The notes under the pieces were generated by a model. The model saw nothing but the letters and a program-made list of their open reading frames with translations. It made no database searches and had not been told where the DNA came from. From the NCBI RefSeq assembly GCF_003289945.1, contig NZ_QMBP01000010.1:1-64000 (forward strand): a stretch of DNA of 64,000 bases, written 5' to 3'. Positions 37,601 through 46,217 of the stretch are shown piece by piece. A program made the translations under genes and the position numbers. The DNA comes from Mesorhizobium hawassense (lineage in GTDB: Bacteria > Pseudomonadota > Alphaproteobacteria > Rhizobiales > Rhizobiaceae). Numbering within the stretch: position 1 is the stretch's first letter; every line of letters begins with the position of its first letter.

Positions 37601-38236
37601 TTGCCTAACTTGCGAATGGATTGGCTCTGGCACCTCGCCGTTCCCCGTCAATATGAAAACGACATGCATCGGCTATTGGAACAGTTCGTCCAGCGCGGCG
37701 ATCAACTCGCGCCGCAATGTCGGCACTATCGCCGCATCAGCCCAGGACGTTGGTGGAGGGCCGATGTCGGCGGCGTTGCTGAAACTCGTTCTGCTCGCAT
37801 TGCTCAGGCGCTGCCTGGTCTCGACGAATGCGTGGGTGGAGCGGTTTTCGATCTTGAGCGATCCGCCGATCGCACGGGCTTTCGCCGAGATGGCCTCGCG
37901 CCCGTCCGTGCCTCACACCGTCCAGAGTCTGTCGCACGCCGTCGGCCTCAGCCGCTCGGCTTTCATGGCGCGGTTTTCCGCCGCCTTCGGAGAATCCCGA
38001 TGTCATTGCTCCGCCGGGTGAGGATGCGCCATGCAGCGGACCTGCTCGCAGCCAACGCGCTGTCTATCGACCAAGTCGCCTTCAGCGCCGGCTACCAGAG
38101 CCGGAGCAGCTTCTCGCGCACTTTCCGCAGGTACTACGGCTGCGATCTGTCAGAATACCGTGCCAGGGCGCAGCGCACCGCGTCCTCAAGCGCCGCACCG
38201 GCCGAGGGTGCGATCGAGCAATCCGCTGCAGCCTGA
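37601..38236 (+). pseudogene. AraC-family regulator with frameshift
   Basis: An AraC-family gene is readable across two frames. The first frame carries the late effector-domain part and first helix-turn-helix (LVLLALLRRCLVSTNAWVER, VQSLSHAVGLSRSAFMARFS). The second carries PMSLLRRVRMRHAADLLAAN and the second helix-turn-helix (IDQVAFSAGYQSRSSFSRTF). They would join at GES-PMS if a single C were restored in the run at about 37998, so one base was lost there. Upstream residues are also partly out of frame. Its 3' end overlaps the LysR gene on the other strand. Confidence 0.75.
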
Positions 38237-39177
38237 CTCAGGTCATCACTCCACGAGAGCGTATGCCCCCGACTTTCCAAAGGTATGTCCTGGTGCGGGA
38301 CTTCGAGCGTCCAGTCGCGAAGCCGCGCGACCTTGATGAAAGCGTCCAGCGCCGGCGAGTAGCGGCGCCCCTGCACGGCCAGCAACCGCACCTCCCGCGA
38401 AACCGGATTGCCTTCGAGGGGAATGGTCTTGAGTGTCGGAAGGCGCGGCATGTGCTCGGGCGCGAGCATCAAGCCGAAGCCAGCCGCGGCCATGTGCTGC
38501 AGGTGCAAGTCGTTACCGCTGCAGTGCCCGCGGGGGGGCGGCTCCTCGGGAAAATACGAGCGTAGGATCTTCGGGCCGACGTCGCATCCGGCGCGTTCCA
38601 GCAAGGCGGTCTCGCGGAGGTCGTCGATGGAGATCGAGGGGCGGTTTGCAAGCTGGTGTGTCGGCGCGAGAACCGCGACGTAGCGCTCCTCGAACAGCAG
38701 CCAGTCGTCGATGCGGGCGGGTATGTCCTGCACGTCTCCGACCATTGCGGCGTTGATCTCCCCTTCAAGCAAGAGGCCGACGAGCTTCTCCGCCGAGCCC
38801 TCGCGCAGCTCGACGTGAAGTCCAGGGACGAACTTTGCGATCTCCGCGATCGGATCGAGGACGAGCGACGCCGAAATGGAGGGGGCGAGGCCGATCTTCA
38901 GTGGCGCGACCTCCTTGCGTTGGAATTCCTGGGCTCTGTGACGCACCGCCTGTGCCGAGGCCAGTGTGCCTTCCAGCATCGGAAGGACTTCTTTTCCAAG
39001 GTCGGTGAGCTGCGTCAACTGGCGCTCGCGGTAGATCAACTGGCCGCCGAGTTCCTGCTCGAGCTTCTGCACCCCCTTGGTCAGGGCAGGCTGCGTGACA
39101 TTGCACTGCTCGGCTGCGCGGGTGAAATTGAGCGTGGACGCGAGGGCGAGGAAGTAACGAACTTGATGAAGCTCCAT
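38134..39177 (-). CDS. LysR-family regulator, CynR-like, with odd C-terminus
   Basis: From 39177 the protein has 347 residues: a LysR winged helix (MELHQVRYFLALASTLNFTR, AAEQCNVTQPALTKGVQKLE) and an effector domain (LVGLLLEGEINAAMVGD). Usual LysR proteins end near 300 residues, which here falls around ALDAFIKVARLRDW. The last 40 or so residues continue into the antisense of the AraC pseudogene and look unlike family sequence, so the original stop was probably lost. The gene is convergent with the AraC remnant, and no clear target lies next to it. Confidence 0.8.
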   Translation of the reverse strand: MELHQVRYFLALASTLNFTRAAEQCNVTQPALTKGVQKLEQELGGQLIYRERQLTQLTDLGKEVLPMLEGTLASAQAVRHRAQEFQRKEVAPLKIGLAPSISASLVLDPIAEIAKFVPGLHVELREGSAEKLVGLLLEGEINAAMVGDVQDIPARIDDWLLFEERYVAVLAPTHQLANRPSISIDDLRETALLERAGCDVGPKILRSYFPEEPPPRGHCSGNDLHLQHMAAAGFGLMLAPEHMPRLPTLKTIPLEGNPVSREVRLLAVQGRRYSPALDAFIKVARLRDWTLEVPHQDIPLESRGHTLSWSDDLSQAAADCSIAPSAGAALEDAVRCALARYSDRSQP

Positions 39178-39339
39178 GTGTTTTTCTCCGTCAAGTTGCC
39201 GCCGACCATACGAGGCCGTGCACTCGAGGGCGTGAGGGCGCACGCCGTAATCGAGGCGCATGGATGCCACTTGCAGGCATGCGTTGGAATGGCCCGGTCT
39301 ATTGGTTTGGACGCACGGACACGCTTTCTGGAGCCTCTG

Positions 39340-39985
39340 AGAGCCGGGCCCGTGCGCGGCGATATGAGCGAGGACCGGGATCAGTTCCGACGGGTCGCCC
39401 GCCCGCGTGTAGTCGACGCTGATGTCGGCGTACTCGATCGTCCCGCTAGTCTAGGCGCCAAGACGTATCGGGCGGCATGGTCACCGTCCAGCCCGGATTG
39501 CCGTTAAAGGCCGCGAGATCAACGCAGCCCGCCTCGACGGCACGCAGCTCGTCAGACGCCTTCCAACGCAGGCCGAAAGCGTGCGCGACCTCGCTTCCCG
39601 CGTCGACCAAGCTTGCGAACGAAAGCCCGTTGCGCGCCTCTGCGTCTCCAGGCTGTTGTCAGGCGTCAGATGCGAGACGACGACCAACGAAGCGCCGAGG
39701 CTGGGTATGTCGTGAGAGGCCGACTCGATCGCTCGGAGTTCTACGTTGCAGTATGGCACCATCCCCTCATGCAGAATACGAGGACGGTGGTGCCGAGACG
39801 CAGCGCCTCGCGCGACGAGAACCACCGGCCGTGGCCGTCACGCAGCTGGAAGGCGGGGGCTTGCTCCTCGGCGTGCACGGCGGGCTCGGCCAATCCGGAT
39901 GCGGGGCAAGCGCTTCCATCGCCCGCCGCCGAACCAGCGTCACTTTCGCCGGGGTCTTGGTGAGGCTCAGTTTTCAGAGCGTCCA
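39340..39985 (-). pseudogene. Peroxiredoxin-like (AhpC/TSA) gene with frameshifts
   Basis: Read on the minus strand in changing frames, this DNA gives a thioredoxin-fold peroxiredoxin-like protein: AMEALA, then VLVFCMRGWC in one frame and PYCNVELRAIESASHDI in the next, then SLGASLVVVS and LTPDNSLETQR. Further down come NPGWTVTMP and finally GTIEYADISVDYTRAGDPSE. A single missing C between WC and PYC (near 39771) breaks the catalytic WCPYC motif, and at least one more shift follows. The gene is inactive as it stands. Confidence 0.7.
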
Positions 39986-40119
39986 GTCTGTCTTAGAGTA
40001 ACATTTTTCGGCGCCCGACTTGCCCGTGGGGACAATCGCTTGTCCAGTGCGACTCAGTAGTCTTTCCGCGCGAGTTTGAGTTATTTTTGTCATGCATGAA
40101 TGATCCGCGAGTGAGGTGG

Positions 40120-41064
40120 CTACTTCTTCTTTACTCCGGTCTTTGGCGCAGAGAGCTTGGCCAGGTCGGCCGCCAGCGACTTGCGCAGCCGAGACGCGGC
40201 GAACTCCGTGAAGCGCCGCAGCTTGAGGGGCAGGATCGCCTGTCCCGCGTGCACCAAGTGCACCGGGATCGGATCGGGCTCATAGTCCTGCAGGACGAGC
40301 CTGAGCTTCCCCGCGGCCACCGCCCGCGCGACCTGATAGGAGAGCACGTTCGTCACGCCGACGCCCGCGATCGCCGCGTCGATCGCGGACTCGGCCGTGT
40401 TGATCCTCAGCCGGCAGTAGGGGCGCACTCCCTTGGTCGCCTTGCTGCGCGGGTTGAAGATCCACGTCATCCCAGACGCCAGGGCCGTGAACGTCACGCA
40501 CATGTGGTCGGCCAGGTCATCGGGCGTTTTCGGGACGCCGTGGGCGGCGAAGTAGCCGGGGCTGCCGCAGACCACGCGCCGGATCTCGCCCACCTTCGTC
40601 GCGACGAGCGTGCTGTCGGGCAGCGCGCCGACGCGGACGGCCAGGTCGATGTGCTCGTCGACAATGTTGATCGTGTGGTCGGAGAGCGTCAGCTGAACAT
40701 TGATCTGGGCGAAGCGCGCCAGGAATTCGTTCACGACCGGTACGACGTGGAGGCGTCCGAAGACGATCGGCGCCGTCATCGCCAGCGTCCCCCGCGGGAC
40801 GGTGTACTCCCCGGCGGCCTGCGACTCTGCCTCGTCGACCTGTTCCAGGATGCGCTTGCACGCGGCTACGTACGCGAGCCCCGCCTCGGTCAGCGACAGC
40901 TTCCGCGTCGAGCGGACCAGCAACTGGGTATTAAGGTGCCTCTCCAGGTCAGCGACCCTCCGACTGATGGTCGGTAAGGGGACTCCGAGCTGCCGGCCCG
41001 CCGCGGAGAAACTGCCAGCCTCGGCCGAGGCTACCAAAATCGACATTGCTTCAAGCCGGTCCAT
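40120..41064 (-). CDS. LysR-family regulator divergent from an AhpD-like gene
   Basis: The 314-residue LysR protein has a normal winged helix (MDRLEAMSILVASAEAGSFS, AAGRQLGVPLPTISRRVADL) and a LysR-substrate domain (SDHTINIVDEHIDLAVRVGA). The C-terminus is lysine-rich (TGVKKK). It is transcribed away from the AhpD-like peroxidase-related gene across about 110 bases, so redox- or substrate-responsive control of that gene is plausible. Confidence 0.9.
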   Translation of the reverse strand: MDRLEAMSILVASAEAGSFSAAGRQLGVPLPTISRRVADLERHLNTQLLVRSTRKLSLTEAGLAYVAACKRILEQVDEAESQAAGEYTVPRGTLAMTAPIVFGRLHVVPVVNEFLARFAQINVQLTLSDHTINIVDEHIDLAVRVGALPDSTLVATKVGEIRRVVCGSPGYFAAHGVPKTPDDLADHMCVTFTALASGMTWIFNPRSKATKGVRPYCRLRINTAESAIDAAIAGVGVTNVLSYQVARAVAAGKLRLVLQDYEPDPIPVHLVHAGQAILPLKLRRFTEFAASRLRKSLAADLAKLSAPKTGVKKK

Positions 41065-41176
41065 CTTCTCTCACATTCCGAGAGGCCATTTCTCACGATT
41101 ACCGGATTATTCCGCCGAACGGTAGGGGCTATTTCAGAGGCTCACAAGCCGAGCCGGCCAGAGTCAGGAGAAGAAA

Positions 41177-41722
41177 ATGTCCCGTATCACCATTCCGGGG
41201 CGCGACGACGCGCCCGCCGAATCCCAGGCAATTCTCGACAACGCCAACAAGATGCTCGGCTTCGTGCCGAACCACTATCGCCTCATGTCCATCAGCCCGA
41301 ACGCCCTCGGCGGTTGGGCTGGCCTGATGGGGCCGGTGTCGAAGACCCTCGACCTGAAGACTCGGGAGGGGATCGCGCTCGCAGTCTCGGAGGCTAACGG
41401 GTGCGACTACTGCCTTGCCGCGCACAGCTACGTCTCGACGAACTTGGCGAAGATACCCCCAGAGGAGATCTCGCTGAATCGGCAGGGCCGTTCAGGCGAC
41501 CCGAAGCGGCAGGCTGCGGTGGCGTTCGGGAGGGCGCTCATCGAGACGCGCGGCAAAGTTTCCGACGCCCAGTTCGCAGCGGTCAAAGACGCCGGGTGGA
41601 CTGACGCCAACATTGTCGAGATGATCGCGTTGACGGCCCAGTTCCTGTTGACCAACTTCATGAACAACGCGGTGCAGACTCCGATCGATTTTCCTGAGGT
41701 CAGTCCCGCGAAAGCAACCTAA
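41177..41722 (+). CDS. AhpD-like carboxymuconolactone-decarboxylase-family protein
   Basis: The 181-residue protein belongs to the peroxidase-related branch of the CMD/AhpD family. The redox motif CxxC (Cys76 and Cys79 in NGCDYCLAAHS) is followed by His83 as in AhpD, and the helical layout around it (TREGIALAVSEANG, FLLTNFMNNAVQTPIDFPEV) fits. Such proteins use the dithiol to reduce hydroperoxides or partner enzymes. It is divergent from a LysR gene and lies near a dead peroxiredoxin gene, with which it may once have worked. Confidence 0.9.
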   Translation: MSRITIPGRDDAPAESQAILDNANKMLGFVPNHYRLMSISPNALGGWAGLMGPVSKTLDLKTREGIALAVSEANGCDYCLAAHSYVSTNLAKIPPEEISLNRQGRSGDPKRQAAVAFGRALIETRGKVSDAQFAAVKDAGWTDANIVEMIALTAQFLLTNFMNNAVQTPIDFPEVSPAKAT

Positions 41723-41760
41723 CGCGAGGGAGTCCTCCTCTGGAGAAGAGAAGAGATCCA

Positions 41761-42125
41761 ATGTCTCGACGATCCTCGCGGCCTGGTGTCAAGCGCGTCT
41801 ATGAGCCGCCCGAGGCCTCGGACGGCACCAGGGGTGCTCGTCGACCGCATCTGGCCGCGCGGGCTCACGAAGGAGCATGCCGGCGTCGACGTGTGGCTGA
41901 AGGACATCGCTCCGAGCGCGGTATCAGAACCCGGTTGGCCATGACCCGAACCGCTGGGGCGAGTTTCACAAGCGATGCTTCGAGGAGCTCCGCGCCAATC
42001 ACACCGCAGTCAAGCACCTGGCGGATCTTGTATCGGCGGGCAAAGTCACGCTGGTCTTCGGCGCGCAGGACACCGAGCGCAATAACGCGGTGGCGCTCGT
42101 GGACTACCTCGCGGCACACAAGTGA
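41761..42125 (+). pseudogene. DUF488 gene with two frameshifts
   Basis: Three blocks in different frames make up a DUF488 protein: VKRVYEPPEASDGTR, then VLVDRIWPRGLTKEHAGVDV and WLKDIAPS, then HDPNRWGEF, CFEELRANH and KHLADLVSAGKVTLVFGAQD. An extra G in the run near 41833 causes the first shift; the second lies around 41920-41945, where a few residues are also lost. The gene ends at a proper stop (YLAAHK). DUF488 proteins are small and uncharacterised. Confidence 0.75.
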
Positions 42126-42361
42126 AAACGTGGCTGTGTTGATGCCGAACGCTGAGGCCGTGTAGACGCGTTTCCCCCTTCGGGTCGTTGATCAGCTAAA
42201 AGTTGATCAGTCGGCAGCTTGGCGTCAGCTGGATGTCGAGACGCGCCAAGGTGCCGCCAGAGCCGGGAGGCTCAGGACGTATGTCTATAACTTGTATGTC
42301 CTATTGTTCCGAGTGGATCCGCCCGCGTGGGTTGACGTGCCGCAGGCGGGGTAGGGCGGGG
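42126..42361. other. Gap between DUF488 remnant and small minus-strand genes
   Basis: Nothing recognisable was found. The minus-strand side would hold the 3' flank of the 63-residue gene. The base composition is ordinary and no strong hairpin or repeat stands out. Confidence 0.4.
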
Positions 42362-42553
42362 CTAGGCATCGAGGTCAATCCGCACTTCGGTCAAAACCCC
42401 ATTCGTGTCGCAAGCGTACTCGACACCATCAACGACGTACTGCGCAGTGCCGTCGATATGTCGAAGACTCACAAACTCACCTGCGCGTGGGATTGCCGGC
42501 CAGTCTACCTGCATCCCGTCGCGGAAGTCTTCGCTGATTAGAGTGACCTTCAT
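42362..42553 (-). CDS. Small hypothetical protein behind AlpA-like gene
   Basis: A 63-residue acidic protein starts at an ATGA overlap with the AlpA-like gene. It reads as a compact beta-rich domain (KVTLISEDFRDGMQVDWPAI, FVSLRHIDGTAQYVVDGVEY). No family was recognised, although small proteins of this look often accompany phage- or element-derived regulators. The overlap argues that both are translated from one mRNA. Confidence 0.6.
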   Translation of the reverse strand: MKVTLISEDFRDGMQVDWPAIPRAGEFVSLRHIDGTAQYVVDGVEYACDTNGVLTEVRIDLDA

Positions 42554-42753
42554 GCGGCCACCCTCATCGCGACGCGGCCTCTGATGAAGTCCAAGAACTC
42601 GCTTTTCAGAAAGGCAATTCTTCGCTCCCCCATGGAAATGGTGGCTGGGAACCGTCCCTCGGTTCGAGGGCGATTTAGGAATGTCCACGATAGCCTGTTG
42701 GGGCAGGCGGCTCTGTTCAAACTGACGAGTTCTAAATTGTCGGTGTCAGTCAT
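42550..42753 (-). CDS. AlpA-family excisionase/regulator-like protein
   Basis: Starting at 42753 the protein has 67 residues with an AlpA-like winged helix: LVSLNRAACPNRLSWTFLNR then EGRFPATISMGERRIAFLKS and EFLDFIRGR. AlpA-type proteins direct excision or prophage gene expression. No integrase is nearby, so this is probably the relic of an integrated element. The recognition helix seems altered (PNRLSW where related proteins have a threonine-rich turn), so DNA binding may be impaired. That comparison is from memory. Confidence 0.6.
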   Translation of the reverse strand: MTDTDNLELVSLNRAACPNRLSWTFLNRPRTEGRFPATISMGERRIAFLKSEFLDFIRGRVAMRVAA

Positions 42754-43068
42754 AGGTATCCTGCTCCAGCGACCGAACGGAATCTGCACGCCCAAAATCT
42801 AACTATCGACTTAGGGAAAGATAAGTTGACCGACGCTCTGCGGTCCATTTCATCGCGAAAGCAAAGCCGCTATTTGAAGTGGCATAGATATACACTCACG
42901 ACAGTATATTTACTACTATTGTGTCAAACACAATTCAATGATTTACATTGTCGCATATTTTCTTCTATGTACAGCAGTTTTCTACAGTATGCTGCCCAAT
43001 CCTGCTGCGTTCTCGTCGCGATCTCGACAATCGCGCAGCTCTGCCATCGCGCGGTCGCGGCAATCGCT
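42754..43068. other. AT-rich gene-free gap
   Basis: This 315-base gap holds no convincing gene. The middle (about 42880-42960) is distinctly AT-rich compared with the neighbours, with runs such as TATATTTACTACTATTG. It would carry the promoter of the AlpA-like pair on its left side. The composition suggests foreign DNA. Confidence 0.5.
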
Positions 43069-43674
43069 TCAGTCATTCTTGTATCGCTGCTCACGCCACG
43101 GATCGCCATATATGTGGTACCCACGCAGCTCCCAGAAACCGGCCTCGTCGCGCTCCGTGAACTGAAGCCCGTTTACCCACTTTGCCGACTTCCAGAAGTA
43201 GAGATGCGGCACGAGTAGGCGCGCCGGCCCCCCGTGATCGCGCGGCAGCGGCTGGCCTTCGTAGTTGAGCGCAACCATCGCCTTCCCAGTCGCGAGATCC
43301 GCGAGTGGAACGTTGGTGGAGTATCCGTCGTAGCAATGTGCGAGTGCAAACGGAGTGGGCGCGCTAAGCCCAGCGTCGGCGAGAATGTCGTCGATGGCCA
43401 CGCCCTCCCAGGCGGTGTTGAGCTTCGACCATGAGGTCACGCAGTGGATGTCCCGCGTCATCCTGGTTCGTGGGAGCGCGTTGAACTCCGACCAGCTCCA
43501 CGCCTTGACCGGACGAGTTCCGATCTTCAGCGTGAATGTCCAGTCCGCGGGCTCGATCCGTGGCGTGGGACCGGCAGTAAGCACCGGGAAACTATCAACG
43601 AGGTGCTGTCCCGGGGGAATCCGATCCGAAAGTTCAGATCCGGATTGGCGGCCCGTGAAACCGCGAGTGACCAT
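43069..43674 (-). CDS. Sulfite-oxidase-like molybdopterin protein
   Basis: The 201-residue protein is a stand-alone oxidoreductase molybdopterin-binding domain of the sulfite oxidase/MsrP type. Cys78 in DIHCVTSWSK is the expected molybdenum ligand. Later family segments are VPLADLATGKAMVALNYEGQ, PLPRDHGGPARLLVPHLYFW and KSAKWVNGLQF. There is no evident signal peptide, so it is likely cytoplasmic. Its redox partner and substrate are unknown and no heme or membrane subunit is adjacent. Confidence 0.88.
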   Translation of the reverse strand: MVTRGFTGRQSGSELSDRIPPGQHLVDSFPVLTAGPTPRIEPADWTFTLKIGTRPVKAWSWSEFNALPRTRMTRDIHCVTSWSKLNTAWEGVAIDDILADAGLSAPTPFALAHCYDGYSTNVPLADLATGKAMVALNYEGQPLPRDHGGPARLLVPHLYFWKSAKWVNGLQFTERDEAGFWELRGYHIYGDPWREQRYKND

Positions 43675-43824
43675 GGCGGACTTCCTCCGTCGGCGGTGAA
43701 AGGAGCGTCGTCCCGCACATTGCGCTAAGCTGTTCTGCGCGGGATGGGCAAGCTACCGGCGGAGCATGGAATTCCGCGCGGCGAATGGGAAATGACGTCA
43801 GGCCATGAAGTCGATAGCCGGGCG

Positions 43825-44379
43825 TTATGATGGCCGTCCGCCTTCCGCATCGGACCCGCATGCACCCGACCCCGACTGCTCCAGCAACTCGGTCAGCATC
43901 CTGACGGCCTCGGTAAGCTTCAGGACTTCGCGCTCACGCAGTTGGTCGATCTTCTCATGCAGCAACTCTATCTCGAGTTCCGCCTTTACGTTAATGCGGT
44001 AGTCGTTCTCCGCGGCCGTGCGATCGATGTCCTGCTGCCGGTTCTGGGCCATCATGATGACCGGCGCGGCGTAGGCCCCCTGGAACGAAAGAGCGAGATT
44101 GAGAAGAATGAACGGGTAGGGATCCCAGCCCCTGATCGCGCCGGCCAGGTTGGCGGCTATCCAGACGAACAGGATTGCGCTCTGGATGATGATGAAGGTC
44201 CACGAGCCCATTACGGTGGCGACAGCGCCCGCTATCCTTTGCCCCGGCGTCAGGCACGAAGCCGCCGGGGGCTCATCCATGCCCTGAAGTCGAAGCGAGC
44301 GCCGCGCTCGCCGTAGGTCGGTGAGCAGGTCGCGTTCGGCCTCTTCCATGCCGTCCTGGTCTTCCGCCTTCTCTTCCAC
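43825..44379 (-). CDS. DUF1003 membrane protein
   Basis: The 184-residue protein fits DUF1003: a charged N-terminus, two membrane segments (GSWTFIIIQSAILFVWIAAN and PFILLNLALSFQGAYAAPVI), then the MMAQNRQQDIDRTAAENDY motif and a C-terminal coiled-coil (KAELEIELLHEKIDQLRERE). Members sit in the inner membrane and have no settled function, though some are linked to metal or stress resistance. It stands alone here. Confidence 0.88.
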   Translation of the reverse strand: MEEKAEDQDGMEEAERDLLTDLRRARRSLRLQGMDEPPAASCLTPGQRIAGAVATVMGSWTFIIIQSAILFVWIAANLAGAIRGWDPYPFILLNLALSFQGAYAAPVIMMAQNRQQDIDRTAAENDYRINVKAELEIELLHEKIDQLREREVLKLTEAVRMLTELLEQSGSGACGSDAEGGRPS

Positions 44380-44489
44380 TCTGCCAACACCGTTCCGCTC
44401 GATTGCGCTAGCGTTAAGATTCCACGCGGACGGGGTAAAGGTATTGTGTCAATAACTCCGGGTAATGCCGCCGTTGTCACGGCGATGCC

Positions 44490-44778
44490 CTAGCCGACGC
44501 CGTGTTGACGAGCACGGAACTCCCTTAGAAGGAATCCGGAAAATGCTCGGGCGGCAGGCTTGATCGTCTTTCCGCTGACGAAGACCGCATTTACTTCCAT
44601 CGACCCGAAATCCCGGTCAGGCAGCACCCGCACGGGCGCCCCGGCCGCGACTTCTGGCCCGCGCGCGCTTATTTCGCTTGACGCGGCGATCCTCAGCCCG
44701 GCGACGCTTGGGTGGCGCGTTCGTTGATGGTGATGGCGAGCTGGCTGTCAACGCGCACGGAGGTGATGCGGCCGTCCC
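44490..44778 (-). pseudogene. LysR-family C-terminal remnant
   Basis: The minus strand reads as the end of a LysR effector domain in two frames: VRVDSQLAITINERATQA, then IAASSEI, GAPVRVLPDRDFGSMEVNAV and SGKTIKPAARAFSGFL, ending at a stop at 44490. The helix-turn-helix and most of the protein are missing. It abuts an IS3 orfB remnant, which may have caused the truncation. Confidence 0.65.
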
Positions 44779-44820
44779 TTGCGGAAGGAGAAAGTCGGCG
44801 AGGGATGCGCTAGACTGCTG

Positions 44821-45002
44821 ATCACCGAGTGCTACGCGAGGTCCGACGGCATCGTGGGCGTGCGGCAAGGTGTACAGGACGAGGGATGACGCCAGGGCGG
44901 ATGTGTTCGATTACATCGAGCGCTTCCACAACCCTCGGCGAAGGCACTCGACACTGGGGCTGTCTGAGTCCCGTCGAGTTTGAGGAACGAGCTATGTTAG
45001 CA
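44821..45002 (+). mobile_element. IS3-family remnant, end of orfB
   Basis: The C-terminal part of an IS3 orfB (DDE) transposase is readable: KVYRTRDDARADVFDYIERF, then HNPRRRHSTLG and, after a one-base shift, SPVEFEERAMLA. The catalytic core is gone. It is the opposite end of the element type seen at 19912-20284 and marks a second insertion scar, next to a truncated LysR gene. Confidence 0.7.
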
Positions 45003-45230
45003 CAACCTCATGTCCGAAACCGGCAGCAGGCCATCTCGCTCATACTAAGGTTAAGCTTCCCCCACTAATCAGTTAGCCGAGTAAACCCTGGTGGAATGGA
45101 AGGCACCGTGACTCCTGCAGTACTCTGCAAGGCTAATAGCAGGTGCGAACAAGTACACCCTTGGCACGAAGGTTGAATCGACCGCAGGGCTGGCCGGGAG
45201 GCCTGCCTTCGCGCAAACTCGGAGGTCCCG

Positions 45231-45608
45231 ATGTCCAACCAAGCTCTCAAACAGGGTAAGTCACGTTTTGAGTCAACGCGCATCAAAGCGATGGGCGCGG
45301 CAGTCTCGCTGGTCGCCATCTCCGCCATGCCGGTGGCGGCGGCATCGCCAGCAGCCACGGCGAGCGGGTTGCCCCAGTGCGGCTCCCGGCCGGAAATCCT
45401 GAAGCAGCTTTCCAGCCGATTCAAGGAAGCGCCGGTTGCCCTCGGCCTGGCCAAAAACGGCTCGGTCGTCGAAGTGCTGACCAGCGATGACGGCGAGACC
45501 TGGACGATCATGGTAAGCCAGCCGAACGGCCCAAGCTGCCTCGTCGCGGCCGGCGAAGGCTGGGAAGAATTGAAGCGGGTCGGCGCCAAGGGCGAGCGCG
45601 GCGCCTGA
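45231..45608 (+). CDS. Exported small protein leading the ExbB/ExbD-like cluster
   Basis: The 125-residue protein has a probable signal sequence (GAAVSLVAISAMPVAAASPA, about residues 22-41) and a compact mature domain with two cysteines (LPQCGSRPEILKQLSSRF, then WTIMVSQPNGPSCLVAAGEG). The cysteines could form a periplasmic disulfide. Similar small exported proteins occur in Alphaproteobacteria without assigned function. A GGAGG site precedes the start. It lies 39 bases upstream of the ExbB-like gene in the same direction, so it may be part of that machine. Confidence 0.7.
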   Translation: MSNQALKQGKSRFESTRIKAMGAAVSLVAISAMPVAAASPAATASGLPQCGSRPEILKQLSSRFKEAPVALGLAKNGSVVEVLTSDDGETWTIMVSQPNGPSCLVAAGEGWEELKRVGAKGERGA

Positions 45609-45647
45609 TCTCATAGATAAATGGATCGCAAAAGAAGGAGCGGCAAG

Positions 45648-46217
45648 ATGGTAGATATCTATTCCCGCGAAAACGCACCGCGGCAAAAGCCGTGGCCCAG
45701 TCCGGTCGCTCAGAAGCTCTGGCCAGAGCAGGCAGCCGACTTGGGATCGCACGCCGTTGGCCGCAGGCTGTCGGACACGCATTCCGATCACGGCGCTCCA
45801 AAGGCGTTTCTGTCGCGGTTCATCGTTCTTCAGGCGATTGGCACCGCCGGCATCGTCGGGCTGTGGGCCGTCGGCGTTGCCGGCAAACCGTTCGCCGGCA
45901 ACAACGCGTTTCTGTGCTGGCTGATCGCAGCCATCGGTGCCCTGGGCATATTGTGCGTCTTCTTCCGGCGCTGGCGCGATGTAGATTGGCTGGCGACCCA
46001 TGTGGTGCGGATCGGGCTGCTCGGAACCGTGGTTGGGCTCATCGTCGCCTTCTCAGCGGCGCGCGCCGGCGGCACGGCCGATCCCAATGCAATCCGTTCG
46101 ATGATCGGGTCGGTCATAGACGGCATGTATGTCGCGCTCTATGCAACGCTGCTCGGCATAGCCACGAACCTGTGGCTCAAGATCAATCTTCGCCTGCTCG
46201 GCAACTTCGATGGATGA
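45648..46217 (+). CDS. MotA/TolQ/ExbB-type proton channel protein
   Basis: From the ATG at 45648, behind GGAG, the protein has 189 residues and about four membrane segments: RFIVLQAIGTAGIVGLWAV, FLCWLIAAIGALGILCVFF, VRIGLLGTVVGLIVAFSAA and VIDGMYVALYATLLGIATNL. The last two match the MotA/TolQ/ExbB core, including the conserved threonines that line the proton path in GTVVGL and YATLLG. It lacks the long cytoplasmic tail of ZorA and the extra domain of MotA, so it is a minimal ExbB-like pentamer subunit. It overlaps the ExbD-like gene by 8 bases. Confidence 0.8.
   Translation: MVDIYSRENAPRQKPWPSPVAQKLWPEQAADLGSHAVGRRLSDTHSDHGAPKAFLSRFIVLQAIGTAGIVGLWAVGVAGKPFAGNNAFLCWLIAAIGALGILCVFFRRWRDVDWLATHVVRIGLLGTVVGLIVAFSAARAGGTADPNAIRSMIGSVIDGMYVALYATLLGIATNLWLKINLRLLGNFDG

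Noticed and set aside
37985..38010. Programmed frameshift in the AraC gene
   Set aside because: The break lies in a plain C run with no overlap architecture or known precedent, and upstream residues are also out of frame, so decay or sequence error is simpler.
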